Shown here: one piece after another, positions 34,769 through 42,549 of the stretch
How positions within the stretch are numbered: position 1 is the first letter of the stretch
Layout of the letters: the number at the start of each line of letters is the position of its first letter
Source of the DNA: Olsenella profusa
Lineage (GTDB): Bacteria > Actinomycetota > Coriobacteriia > Coriobacteriales > Atopobiaceae
Assembly: GCF_016900315.1 (NCBI RefSeq)
Contig: NZ_JACSNQ010000011.1
Location: 1-64,000, forward strand
Reading direction: 5' to 3'
Length of the DNA: 64,000 bases
Made by a program: the position numbers and the translations under genes
The notes under the pieces: model-generated
Told to the model about the DNA's origin: nothing
Databases searched by the model: none
The model's input: only the letters and a program-made list of their open reading frames with translations

Positions 34769-35566
34769 ATGATTAAGCTCATCGCATCGGACATGGACGG
34801 GACGCTGCTTGACGGGGACTCGCAGGTCCCGGAGGAGACCTTCGGCCTCATTCACGCCTTGACCGAGCACGGGGTCCGCTTCGTGGCCAGCTCGGGTCGG
34901 CGCTACGACACGCTTCGGTGGTTCTTCGGCCCCGTCGCCGACGAGATTGCCTACGTGGCCTCGCTCGGCACGCAGGTCTACGCCGACGGCCACCTGCTGG
35001 ACCGCGAGGTCTTCTCGACGCTCTCCGTGCAGAAGCTCTTTGAGACCTGCCACCTCTTTGACTGCCTGCACCTCGCCGTCTACGAGGACAACGCGGTCTA
35101 CCTGATCGACGACCTCAGCTCCTACATCAGCGAGCTGGACAAGGACCTCGGGACGGCCATCCGCGTGTACGACCCGCCCTCGCCCGAGGTCAACATCATC
35201 AAGGCCGCCGTCTGCTGCGACCGGCCCGAGCTCATCACCGAGATGGCCTACGTGCTGGAGCGCGAGCTCGGCGAGTGGTTCACGTTCCTGCCGAGCGGCT
35301 CGCGCTGGATCGACGTGACGCCGCGCCACGTGAGCAAGGCCACCGGTCTCAACCAGGTGATGCGCTACTTCGGCGCCTCGCCCGACGAGGTCCTGGCCTT
35401 CGGCGACTCGATGAACGACTACCAGATGCTGCGCTTCGTGGGGCACCCGGTGGTGGTGGACAACGCCCGCTACTCGCTCAAGCAGATCGCCGAGCGCGTG
35501 ATCGGGCGCAACACCGAGCACGCGGTGCAGGCCGCCCTACGGGAGATCCTCGAGAGCCTCGACTAG
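34769..35566 (+). CDS. HAD-IIB (Cof-type) phosphatase
   Basis: A 265-aa haloacid-dehalogenase superfamily hydrolase of the Cof/YidA type. Motif I is ASDMDGTLLDGD at residues 6-17 with the nucleophile Asp, motif II VASSGRRYDTL, motif III the Lys in HVSKATGLNQVM, and motif IV FGDSMNDYQML. The C2-type cap lies between about residues 85 and 190. It probably dephosphorylates sugar phosphates or similar small molecules; the specific substrate is not known. GGAG precedes ATG 34769. Confidence 0.93.
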   Translation: MIKLIASDMDGTLLDGDSQVPEETFGLIHALTEHGVRFVASSGRRYDTLRWFFGPVADEIAYVASLGTQVYADGHLLDREVFSTLSVQKLFETCHLFDCLHLAVYEDNAVYLIDDLSSYISELDKDLGTAIRVYDPPSPEVNIIKAAVCCDRPELITEMAYVLERELGEWFTFLPSGSRWIDVTPRHVSKATGLNQVMRYFGASPDEVLAFGDSMNDYQMLRFVGHPVVVDNARYSLKQIAERVIGRNTEHAVQAALREILESLD

Positions 35567-35613
35567 GGAAGCGGCGCCGGCGAGAAGAACCTGCGGGCAG
35601 AAACAGCTCACGC

Positions 35614-35643
35614 AAGGCCCCTGTCGCTTGCGGCGGGGGCCTT
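35614..35643. terminator. Bidirectional terminator
   Basis: AAGGCCCC at 35614-35621 pairs with GGGGCCTT at 35636-35643, with additional pairing in the loop and T residues after the stem. It sits between the convergent HAD phosphatase and GH32 genes and can serve both. Confidence 0.75.
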
Positions 35644-35645
35644 TC

Positions 35646-37223
35646 TCAGGCGCGGCCGTCGAGCCCGATGGAGCGGAGCTCGCAGATCGCGAGCGTGCGA
35701 ACCTCGGCCGCGTCGCTCTCCGCGACGAGGCACACCGCGCGCGGTCCGTTCACGGGGAGGCTGTAGGCGGAGATCGCCTCCCGGCCGCCGTCGACAAAGA
35801 CCTCCACGGAGTCCCGGTCCACGAGGACCCGCAGCGTCACCTCCCCGGCGTCGGGCGGCAGCGGGGCCACGCCGCAGACGGCGTCCGTCCCGTCAGCGGA
35901 GCGTCGCACAAGCGTCACCCGGCGCAGCGCGGGGCTCACGACGACGCGCGCGCAGGAGCCGTCCTCGGCCACGTGCGCCTCCAGCGCGAGGGCCGCAGAC
36001 GTGCTATCCCCCAGAGGGGCGCTCAGCGCAACCTCCGCGGTGCGTGCGTCGTCGGTGAGCGTGAGCGCCTCTTCCGCCCCCAGTGCGAGCGGCCCGAGCT
36101 CGCGGACCGGGCCTCGAAGCGCGGCGAGCTCGCGGGCCGGCGCGCTGCGCAGCGCCCCGTCGTCGCCGAGCGTGAGCTCGCGCGGCACGCTGAGCTGGCC
36201 GCACCAGTTGTCGTCCTGGACGTCGAGCGCGCCGTCCGGCCGCATCCACCCCACCACGAGGCGCCGGCCGTCGGGGGCCTCCATCGTCTGGGGCGCGTAA
36301 AGGCTTCCTCCCCGGTCAAGCGGGCACGCCGGGCCCTCCGGGCGGAACGGCTCGCCCGGCTGCCACGTGCCCACGAGGTAGCCGGAGGTGTCAACGTGGT
36401 CGTGCGCCGCCGCGCCCTCGTCGCCCTTCTCGCCCTTGGATGCGCCGTCTGCCCCGTCTGCCGGTGCCTGTGAGCGCATGGCGGAGAGGAACAGGACCCA
36501 GCGCTCGTCGCCGTCCGGTGCGCGCAGGCAGAAGAGATCCGGGCACTCGATCATGTAGACGCGGGGGTCGGGGTGGCGGTAGAGCACACCGGCCCACGAC
36601 CAGCGGTCGAGGTCGTCCGAGGCGTAGAGCACGACCTCCCCGTGCCCGTCGGGGGAGCGGCGGCCCACCACCATGTACCAGCGCCCGTCCCGGCGCAGCA
36701 CCTTGGGGTCGCGGAAGTCGCGCAGGTCGTCGGGGTTGTCCACCACCACGCCGAGCTTCTCGAAGCGCGTGCCGTCGGTGGAGCAGGCGGCGCACTGGAC
36801 CTCCTGGTTCCCGTCCGCCTCGTCACGGCCGTTGCGCCAGCGGTGGGCGGTGTAGAAGAGCCGCAGGCGCCCATAGTCGCCCACCACGGCCGAGCCTGAG
36901 TAGACGCCGGCGCGCTCGACCTCGAGGCTCGGAGCCAGCGCCACGGGCTCGCGCCGCCAGGTGACGAGGTCGGCGCTCGAGACGTGGCCCCAGTGCATGG
37001 TGCCCCACTGCGGGCCAAAGGGATGGAGCTGGTAGAACACGTGCCAGCGCCCGCCGAAGTACGAGAGGCCGTTGGGGTCGTTGATCCAGCCGCCGTCCGA
37101 GGCGATGTGGAAGGCGGGGTAGCACCGGTCGCGGCGCGCGGCGGCAAGCTCGCGCAGGCCGCGCTCGGCGCGGGCCAGGGCCTCGGCGTGGGGGACAAAC
37201 GATGCGGGGGCGCAGGTGCTCAT
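35646..37223 (-). CDS. GH32 sucrose-6-phosphate hydrolase / beta-fructosidase
   Basis: A 525-aa GH32 enzyme. The nucleophile motif WINDPNGL places Asp at residue 49; FRDPKVL carries the transition-state Asp and MIECPDLF the acid/base Glu. A C-terminal beta-sandwich follows (about 370-525). No signal peptide, so it acts inside the cell, most likely on sucrose 6-phosphate or short fructosides. A linker near residue 260 has a low-complexity KGEKGDEG insert coded by the dispersed word. ATG 37223 follows GAGAGGA. A TTGTGAGA half-site like that at 44557 lies upstream at 37298. It is the first of two GH32 genes in this region. Confidence 0.93.
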   Translation of the reverse strand: MSTCAPASFVPHAEALARAERGLRELAAARRDRCYPAFHIASDGGWINDPNGLSYFGGRWHVFYQLHPFGPQWGTMHWGHVSSADLVTWRREPVALAPSLEVERAGVYSGSAVVGDYGRLRLFYTAHRWRNGRDEADGNQEVQCAACSTDGTRFEKLGVVVDNPDDLRDFRDPKVLRRDGRWYMVVGRRSPDGHGEVVLYASDDLDRWSWAGVLYRHPDPRVYMIECPDLFCLRAPDGDERWVLFLSAMRSQAPADGADGASKGEKGDEGAAAHDHVDTSGYLVGTWQPGEPFRPEGPACPLDRGGSLYAPQTMEAPDGRRLVVGWMRPDGALDVQDDNWCGQLSVPRELTLGDDGALRSAPARELAALRGPVRELGPLALGAEEALTLTDDARTAEVALSAPLGDSTSAALALEAHVAEDGSCARVVVSPALRRVTLVRRSADGTDAVCGVAPLPPDAGEVTLRVLVDRDSVEVFVDGGREAISAYSLPVNGPRAVCLVAESDAAEVRTLAICELRSIGLDGRA

Positions 37224-37478
37224 GGAGTCCTCTCTTGCTGGTCGTCGTGCTGGCGCGGGCGACGTGGGCCTTGGTGGCGCAGTCGTCCGCCGCATCATTG
37301 TGAGACTTCGGCCCGGTGCGTTGTGGGAAGGTTCCCACTCCACACGTTCACCATCGTCCCGCCGCTTGCCGGCCCGCTCAGGTCCTGCGGGCGCCCGAGT
37401 GGGTACACAACTTGTGACGCTGCTTACGCGCCGCTGACCTCTCCGGCGTAACGTGGGCGTTCGACGAAAGGAGCCTCG

Positions 37479-38288
37479 ATGGCTGACAAGAAGAACCCCG
37501 CCGCGACCCCCGGCGAGAAGAGCCCTGCCGACGCGTCCGTCACGGACGCGGGCAGCGACCCGCTCGGCACCACCTACCACCGCGGCCCCGTGATCATGCG
37601 CGGGCCGATGATCCCCTCCGACACCACCACCGGCAACCTGCTCGCGCCCGAGAGCTCCACCGACTGGCTGCACATGGACCCGTGGCGCGTGCTGCGCATA
37701 CAGGCCGAGTTCGTGGACGGCTTCGGTGCGCTCGCGGAGCTGGGCCCGGCCGTGACCTGCTTCGGCTCGGCGCGGACGCCGCGCACAGACCCGATGTACC
37801 GCGCCGCGCGCCACGTGGGCAGAAAGCTCGCGCAGGCCGGCGTGGCCGTGATCACCGGCGGCGGCCCCGGCATCATGGAGGCCGTTAACTGCGGCGCGGC
37901 CCGCGCGGGAGGCAAGTCCGTGGGCCTGGGCATCGAGCTGCCGCACGAGCAGGGCATCAACAAGTGGGTCAACCTCGGCATGACGTTTCGCTACTTCTTC
38001 GTGCGCAAGACGATGTTCGTCAAGTACTCGAGCGGCGCGATCATCTTCCCGGGCGGCTTCGGCACGCTCGACGAGACCTTCGAGCTGCTCACGCTGGTCC
38101 AGACGCACAAGGTCACGCGCACGCCGGTGGTGCTCTTCGGCTCCGACTACTGGCAGGGGCTCATGGAGTGGCTCGAGGGCACGGTGGCCGGCGCGGGCAA
38201 CATCTCGCCGCTGGACCCGGAGCTCGTCGTGGTGACCGACGACGAGGACGAGGCCGTGCGTGTGGCGCTGAGCGAGATCCACCGGTAG
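37479..38288 (+). CDS. LOG-family Rossmann protein (TIGR00730)
   Basis: A 269-aa LOG family protein; characterised members are cytokinin riboside 5'-monophosphate phosphoribohydrolases or AMP/PpnN-like nucleosidases. Marks are ITGGGPGIMEAVNCGA near residue 125 and FPGGFGTLDETFELLTLVQ near 190. The first 60 residues are a polar extension absent from short LOGs, with GEKS coded by the dispersed word. GAAAGGAGCC precedes ATG 37479. In bacteria a nucleotide-salvage role is more likely than hormone synthesis. Confidence 0.92.
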   Translation: MADKKNPAATPGEKSPADASVTDAGSDPLGTTYHRGPVIMRGPMIPSDTTTGNLLAPESSTDWLHMDPWRVLRIQAEFVDGFGALAELGPAVTCFGSARTPRTDPMYRAARHVGRKLAQAGVAVITGGGPGIMEAVNCGAARAGGKSVGLGIELPHEQGINKWVNLGMTFRYFFVRKTMFVKYSSGAIIFPGGFGTLDETFELLTLVQTHKVTRTPVVLFGSDYWQGLMEWLEGTVAGAGNISPLDPELVVVTDDEDEAVRVALSEIHR

Positions 38289-38325
38289 CGCGGCCGCTCC
38301 GCGGGGAGGCGCGCTTTGCGGGGCG

Positions 38326-38507
38326 GACGCACCGTTGGCGGACGTTTTTCTCGCCCAGAACGTCCTAAAACGGTGCGCGGAGAGAAGGACGTACTGTTTC
38401 CGGACGGTCTTCTCGCCAAGAACGTCCAAAAACAGTGCGCGGCCGGAATGGCGAGAAGGACGCACCGTCACCGGACGTTCTTCTCGCCTAGACGACCCGT
38501 AGAGCGG
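38326..38507. repeat. Family A hairpin array, three copies
   Basis: Copies start at 38326, 38388 and 38459. Copy 1 pairs GCACCGTTGGCGGACGTT with AACGTCCTAAAACGGTGC around TTTTCTCGCCCAG. Copy 2 has TACTGT/ACAGTGC arms, a paired change that largely preserves the hairpin. Copy 3 has lost much of its right arm. The array lies between the convergent LOG and HPr-like genes. Confidence 0.85.
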
Positions 38508-38535
38508 CCGGGCCCCTGGCAGTCGAATCTACCTA

Positions 38536-38790
38536 TCAGAACGTGGCCAGCAGCTTCCTGATCGCCTCTCCGGCGGTGGCCTCGTCGGGGCCGTCAACGC
38601 GCACCACGACGTGCTCGCCGGGACGGACGCCCAGCATCATGAGGTCGAACGTCTGCCGCGCGTCGACCGTGCGGCCCGCGTGGGTGAGGGTGACACGGCT
38701 GCGCCAGCGCGCCGCCTCGCCGGCAAGCAGCACCGCGAGCTGCACGTGCAGCCCCAGCGGGTCGGTGATGTCACAGGGTAGCTCGAGCAT
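38536..38790 (-). CDS. HPr-family phosphocarrier-like protein
   Basis: An 84-aa HPr-fold protein. The His of the active site is kept in DPLGLHVQLAVLLA near residue 14, but the usual Arg two residues later (HARP) is Gln, and Pro is Leu. The regulatory Ser46 region reads ARQTFDLMMLG, without the canonical Lys-Ser-Ile. The C-terminal helix ATAGEAIRKLLATF is normal. It may be a specialised phosphocarrier for the sucrose PTS nearby, or a degenerate HPr (Crh-like in reverse: His kept, Ser lost). ATG 38790 follows GAGAGG. Confidence 0.8.
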   Translation of the reverse strand: MLELPCDITDPLGLHVQLAVLLAGEAARWRSRVTLTHAGRTVDARQTFDLMMLGVRPGEHVVVRVDGPDEATAGEAIRKLLATF

Positions 38791-38970
38791 GGGTTCCTCT
38801 CGGGGGTTGAGGCGCGTGGTGCCCATATTCACAAACCTTAGAGCTCACGTGCACTCACGGCGAGAAGAACCCGCCGAGCGTCGCGCGCCGCTCGCTGGGC
38901 GGTAGGGGAGGGCGCGGCGAGAAGAACGTGCGGCTGCGTCGTCGCGTGCGGGGCGCGGTGCCGGATCCGC

Positions 38971-39130
38971 GGGGTTTGTGCGCCGCGCGGGATTTGCTGG
39001 GAGTGTGCGCGTCCGCCGCCTGATTCGTCGCCCCTGTGTGCGGTGTTGTGCACAGGGGCGGAGCTTTTCGCGGCGCAAACGCACACTCCCCGGGATTTTG
39101 GCGCAGCGCACACGGGCGCCGATTCGCGCA
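38971..39130. repeat. Family B nested inverted repeat, copy 2
   Basis: GGGAGTGTGCG near 38999-39009 pairs with CGCACACTCCC at 39080-39090. Inside it CGCCCCTGTG near 39029 pairs with CACAGGGGCG near 39051. Downstream GGCGCAGCGCACACGGGCG resembles the flank of copy 4. After it come four near-identical GCACACCGCCGAGTC-like units (39128-39185). Two GGCGAGAAGAAC words lie to the left (38858, 38914) and one complement to the right (39207). The interval 38791-39243 has no other gene. Confidence 0.7.
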
Positions 39131-39243
39131 CCGCCGAGTCGCACACCGGCGAGTCGCACACCGCCGAGTCGCGCACCGCCGAGCCGTACGTCGCAGAAGC
39201 CCGTCGGTCCTGTTCTTCTCGCCGACTGCGCTACCATGGGCGC

Positions 39244-39753
39244 ATGGCGGAGTATCAGCACATAACCCACGGCTTCGAGCCGGTCTTCGACGAGCGCAGC
39301 CGTGTGCTGGTGCTGGGCTCGTTTCCCTCCGTGCTCAGTCGGGAGAACCGCTTCTACTACGGCAACCCGCGCAACCGCTTCTGGCGCGTGATGGCGGCGG
39401 CGCTGGGGGAGCCCGTGCCCGCGGACGGGGACATCCCCGCCAAGCGGGCGCTGCTGCTGCGCCACGGCGTCGCGCTCTGGGACGTGATCGAGAGCTGCGA
39501 CGTGCGCGGATCGTCGGACGCGTCCATCAGGAACGTGGTGCCGGCGGACGTGGCGAGAATAACGTCCGTGTCGCCGATTCGCGCGGTGCTCTGCAACGGC
39601 GGCACGGCGGCGCGGCTGTACCACCGCTGGCTGGAGCCGGTGACGGGGATGGACGCGGTGACGCTGCCCTCCACGAGCCCGGCCAACGCCGCCTGGTCCG
39701 CGGAGAGGCTCGCCGAGCGCTGGTCCGCGGCGCTTGCCCCCTACGTGCGATAG
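39244..39753 (+). CDS. DNA-deoxyinosine / uracil glycosylase (UDG superfamily)
   Basis: A 169-aa protein of the Mug-like/family 6 (HDG) group of the uracil-DNA glycosylase superfamily, which excises hypoxanthine or uracil. Visible marks are LVLGSFPSVLSR near residue 21, YYGNPRNRFWRV near 38, LWDVIESC, and LPSTSPANAAW near 142, the C-terminal minor-groove loop. ATG 39244 is the start; there is no ribosome binding site, and a -10-like TACCAT ends at 39235, so the message may be leaderless. Confidence 0.9.
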   Translation: MAEYQHITHGFEPVFDERSRVLVLGSFPSVLSRENRFYYGNPRNRFWRVMAAALGEPVPADGDIPAKRALLLRHGVALWDVIESCDVRGSSDASIRNVVPADVARITSVSPIRAVLCNGGTAARLYHRWLEPVTGMDAVTLPSTSPANAAWSAERLAERWSAALAPYVR

Positions 39754-39780
39754 GCCCGTCAGCAGGAAGCCCCGCAAGAA

Positions 39781-39813
39781 GGCGGCCGGGCCCCGTGGGG
39801 GCGCCCGGCCGCC
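39781..39813. terminator. Strong GC hairpin between convergent genes
   Basis: GGCGGCCGGGC at 39781 pairs with GCCCGGCCGCC ending at 39813, and the interior (CCCC/GGGG) also pairs. It separates the glycosylase and fructokinase genes and is likely a bidirectional terminator although T-tracts are short. Confidence 0.65.
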
Positions 39814-39834
39814 GTTGGCGTCATCTCGTACGAG

Positions 39835-40791
39835 CTAGGCGAGCAGCGCCTCCGCCTCGGAGCGCTCCGGCATCGCGGGGATGGCGCCGCGCTTGCGCAC
39901 GCAGAGGGACGCCACCGCGTTGCCCAGGCGCGCAAAGCTCACGGCGTCGTCCAGCGTGACCTCGGCGGGTGCCTTGCCGCTCTCGCAGAACGCGGCGAGG
40001 AAGCCGCCCCAGAACGAGTCGCCGGCGCCCGTGGCGTCCACGGCCTCGGCCGGGAACCCCGGTACCTCGCGCCCGCCCTCGGCGCAGGCCACGTAGGCCC
40101 CGCCGGCGCCGAGCGTCACGGCCACCACGCGCGGGCCCTGCTCCAGTAGCGTCGCCGCAGCGGCAGCCGGGTCCTTCTCGCCCGTGAGCAGCTCGCACTC
40201 CTCGTCGGAGAGCTTCATGAGGTCCATCTGCGGCACCACGGAGCGCATTTGCTCAGACGCGGCCTCCGCGCTCGGCCAGAGGTTGGCGCGGTAGTTGGGG
40301 TCGTAGGAGGTGACGCAGCCGGCCTCGCGCGCCACGCGCAGCGCCTCGAGCGTGGCCGAGCGCGCGGGCTCGTCGGTGAGCGAGAGCGACCCCACGTGGA
40401 AGACGCGTGAGTCGGCGATCACGTCGCGGGCCAGCTCGTCGGCCGTGATGCGGGTGTCCGCGTCCGGCTTGCGGGCGAAGGAGAACTCGCGCTCGCCGTT
40501 GGGCGCAAGCTGCACGAAGGCCAGCGTGGTGAATGCGTCCGGGTCGGAGACGAGGCCCGTGGTGTCGATGCCGTTCTCCTCCAGGGTGCGGCGCAGGAAG
40601 GCGCCGTGCATGTCGCAGCCCACCTTGCCGAGGAAGGCGGTCTTGTGGCCGAGCCGCTGCAGGGCCACCAGCACGTTGGCAGGGGCGCCGCCGGCGTTGC
40701 GCTCGAACAGGTGGCCGCCGGCCTCCGACGTCCCCGCGTCGGTGAAGTCGATGAGCAGCTCGCCCAGGGCGCTGACAGAGTACGTAGGCAT
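39835..40791 (-). CDS. scrK: Fructokinase (PfkB family)
   Basis: A 318-aa PfkB-family sugar kinase. Marks are GELLIDFTDAG, RNAGGAPANVLVALQRLG near residue 31 (PfkB signature 1), VTLGAGGAYVA and DATGAGDSFWGGFLAAF near 255 with the catalytic Asp (signature 2). It would phosphorylate the fructose released by GH32. The start ATG 40791 has AAGGA 9 bases upstream. A LacI-type palindrome lies at 40812-40825, so it has its own regulated promoter behind the GH32 gene. Confidence 0.92.
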   Translation of the reverse strand: MPTYSVSALGELLIDFTDAGTSEAGGHLFERNAGGAPANVLVALQRLGHKTAFLGKVGCDMHGAFLRRTLEENGIDTTGLVSDPDAFTTLAFVQLAPNGEREFSFARKPDADTRITADELARDVIADSRVFHVGSLSLTDEPARSATLEALRVAREAGCVTSYDPNYRANLWPSAEAASEQMRSVVPQMDLMKLSDEECELLTGEKDPAAAAATLLEQGPRVVAVTLGAGGAYVACAEGGREVPGFPAEAVDATGAGDSFWGGFLAAFCESGKAPAEVTLDDAVSFARLGNAVASLCVRKRGAIPAMPERSEAEALLA

Positions 40792-40811
40792 GATGGTGAT
40801 CCTTTCCCGTG

Positions 40812-40825
40812 TGGAATCGATTTCA
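40812..40825. promoter_or_regulatory. LacI-type operator before fructokinase
   Basis: TGGAATCGATTTCA is a near-perfect palindrome centred on ATCGAT (six of seven base pairs) and matches the common sucrose/LacI-family form TGAAATCGATTTCA with one change. It lies 21 bases before the fructokinase start codon. The likely binder is the LacI-family protein encoded at 45038. Confidence 0.65.
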
Positions 40826-40972
40826 CGAACAATACGTGCAGCATGGGCCATCGGCTGGCGCCCGGACGGCTCTTCTCGGTGGACGGCGCGGCGAGACGGG
40901 CCTGAGCCCCGGCCCCGCCACGCGCGAGCCGCGCCGCGTGCGAGGCCCGCCGCACGCGGGAACCTCGCAGGG

Positions 40973-42364
40973 CTACGCTTCGTATGTGCCGGCCATGCCG
41001 TCGCCCATCTCCCAGAGCGAGCCGGCCGCCTCGCCCGTAAGCGCCACCTCGAGGGCGTCCGCGCGGGGGAACCAGCGCGTGGAGAGCACCGTCTGCCCGT
41101 CGTTGGCGTAGACCTCCACGGCCGAGCTGTCCACGAGGACGCGCAGCTCGCGGACGTCCCCGCAGGGGGCTACGCGCTCGGTGCGCCCGGCGCCGACCCG
41201 CTCGTCGGCAAAGGAGAGGGAGAGCTCGCCGTCCGCGCACCTCACGTGCAGGGCGCCGTCAAGCGTGAGCGCGAGCGGCCCCCCGGAGCCGCGCACGACC
41301 ACGTCGGCGCGGTGGTGTCCCAGCCTGAGGGGCGCGCCCGGGCGAAGGTCGTGGCCCGCGCCCCTCAGGGCGTCGAGCTCGGGGACCGGCCGCTGCAGCA
41401 GCGCGCCGCCCTCGCCGGCCGAAAGCTCGCGCGGCACCGTGAGGCAGTGGCACCACGCCAGGCCGTCCGGGGCGCTGTCGTAGGGTGCGTCCGGCATGCC
41501 CATCCAGGCTACGAGCAGCGTGCGGCCGGACTCGTCGACAAAGGTCTGCGGCGCGTAGAAGTCAAAGCCGTGGTCCCAGAGGCGAGCGTCCGCACGCGCC
41601 ACGGTGACGTCGGCGGCCCCCTCGAGCTTCTCGCCAGCCGGAAGCGGCAGGTAGCAGGTCACGTCGTGCAGGCCTCCGGAGAGGGGGTCGTCCTGCATGC
41701 CCTGCGGGCAGAGGGAGAGCCACGCGCGGTCGCCGAACATAATCCGGTCCGGGCACTCCCACATGTAGCCGAGCGGCCCGTCGCTGCGCACGGTGCCCGC
41801 GCTCTCCCAGCTCACGCCGTCGATCGAGCGCATCAGCAGCGCAAGCCCGCGGTCGTCCAGGTCGCGCGCGCCCAGCAGCATCCACCAGGCGTCGTCGCTG
41901 CGCCAGACCTTGGGGTCGCGCACGTGGCAGGTGCAAAACGATGGGTAGCTGGCGTTTCTCAGCACCACGTGCTTCTCGCCGAGCGCGCGGCCGTCGGGGC
42001 TCTCAACAAGGATCTGCACGGAGCGGCGCCCGGCACGGACGTAGTCGTAGTCGCCGGGCTCCTTGACGTTGCCGGTGTAGTAGAGGCGCAGCCCGCCCTC
42101 CCACGGCACGGCGCAGCCCGAGTACGCGCCGCTCGTCTCATCGGGGGTGTCGGGCGCGATCGCCATGCCCAGGTGGCGCCAGTGCACGAGGTCGTCGCTC
42201 ACGGCGTGGCCCCAGCCGCGCGCGGCCCCGGGCGCGGGCCACTCGGGGCTGTACTGGTGAAAGACGTGGTAGGTGCCGTTCAGCTGGCAGAGCCCGTTGG
42301 GGTCGTTGAGCCAGCCGGTGGGCGGCATGAGGTGAAATCCCATTCTCCAGCGGTCGTGTGACAT
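40973..42364 (-). CDS. scrB: GH32 sucrose-6-phosphate hydrolase
   Basis: A second GH32 enzyme, 463 aa, with nucleophile motif GWLNDPNGL (Asp 21), HVRDPKVW with the transition-state Asp, and MWECPDRI with the acid/base Glu. The C-terminal beta-sandwich spans about 320-463. It has no signal peptide. It is the closest GH32 downstream of the PTS gene and is followed by fructokinase, the classic scrA-scrB-scrK order on the minus strand, so it is the better candidate for sucrose-6-phosphate hydrolase than the copy at 35646. Confidence 0.92.
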   Translation of the reverse strand: MSHDRWRMGFHLMPPTGWLNDPNGLCQLNGTYHVFHQYSPEWPAPGAARGWGHAVSDDLVHWRHLGMAIAPDTPDETSGAYSGCAVPWEGGLRLYYTGNVKEPGDYDYVRAGRRSVQILVESPDGRALGEKHVVLRNASYPSFCTCHVRDPKVWRSDDAWWMLLGARDLDDRGLALLMRSIDGVSWESAGTVRSDGPLGYMWECPDRIMFGDRAWLSLCPQGMQDDPLSGGLHDVTCYLPLPAGEKLEGAADVTVARADARLWDHGFDFYAPQTFVDESGRTLLVAWMGMPDAPYDSAPDGLAWCHCLTVPRELSAGEGGALLQRPVPELDALRGAGHDLRPGAPLRLGHHRADVVVRGSGGPLALTLDGALHVRCADGELSLSFADERVGAGRTERVAPCGDVRELRVLVDSSAVEVYANDGQTVLSTRWFPRADALEVALTGEAAGSLWEMGDGMAGTYEA

Positions 42365-42549
42365 GTGAGGGAACCCTCCGTAGGGACTCGTAAAGACGTG
42401 GCGAGAAGAACCTGGGGCTTGTGCGGTGGAGCGTGCGCGGCGGCGTCGGCGGCTCGGGCAGCTGCGGCTCGGGCAGCTGCGGCGCGCACGGCGCGTACGG
42501 ACGGGGCGCCCGCAGCCAGGCCGCGGGCGCCCCGAGGGAGCACTCCTGC

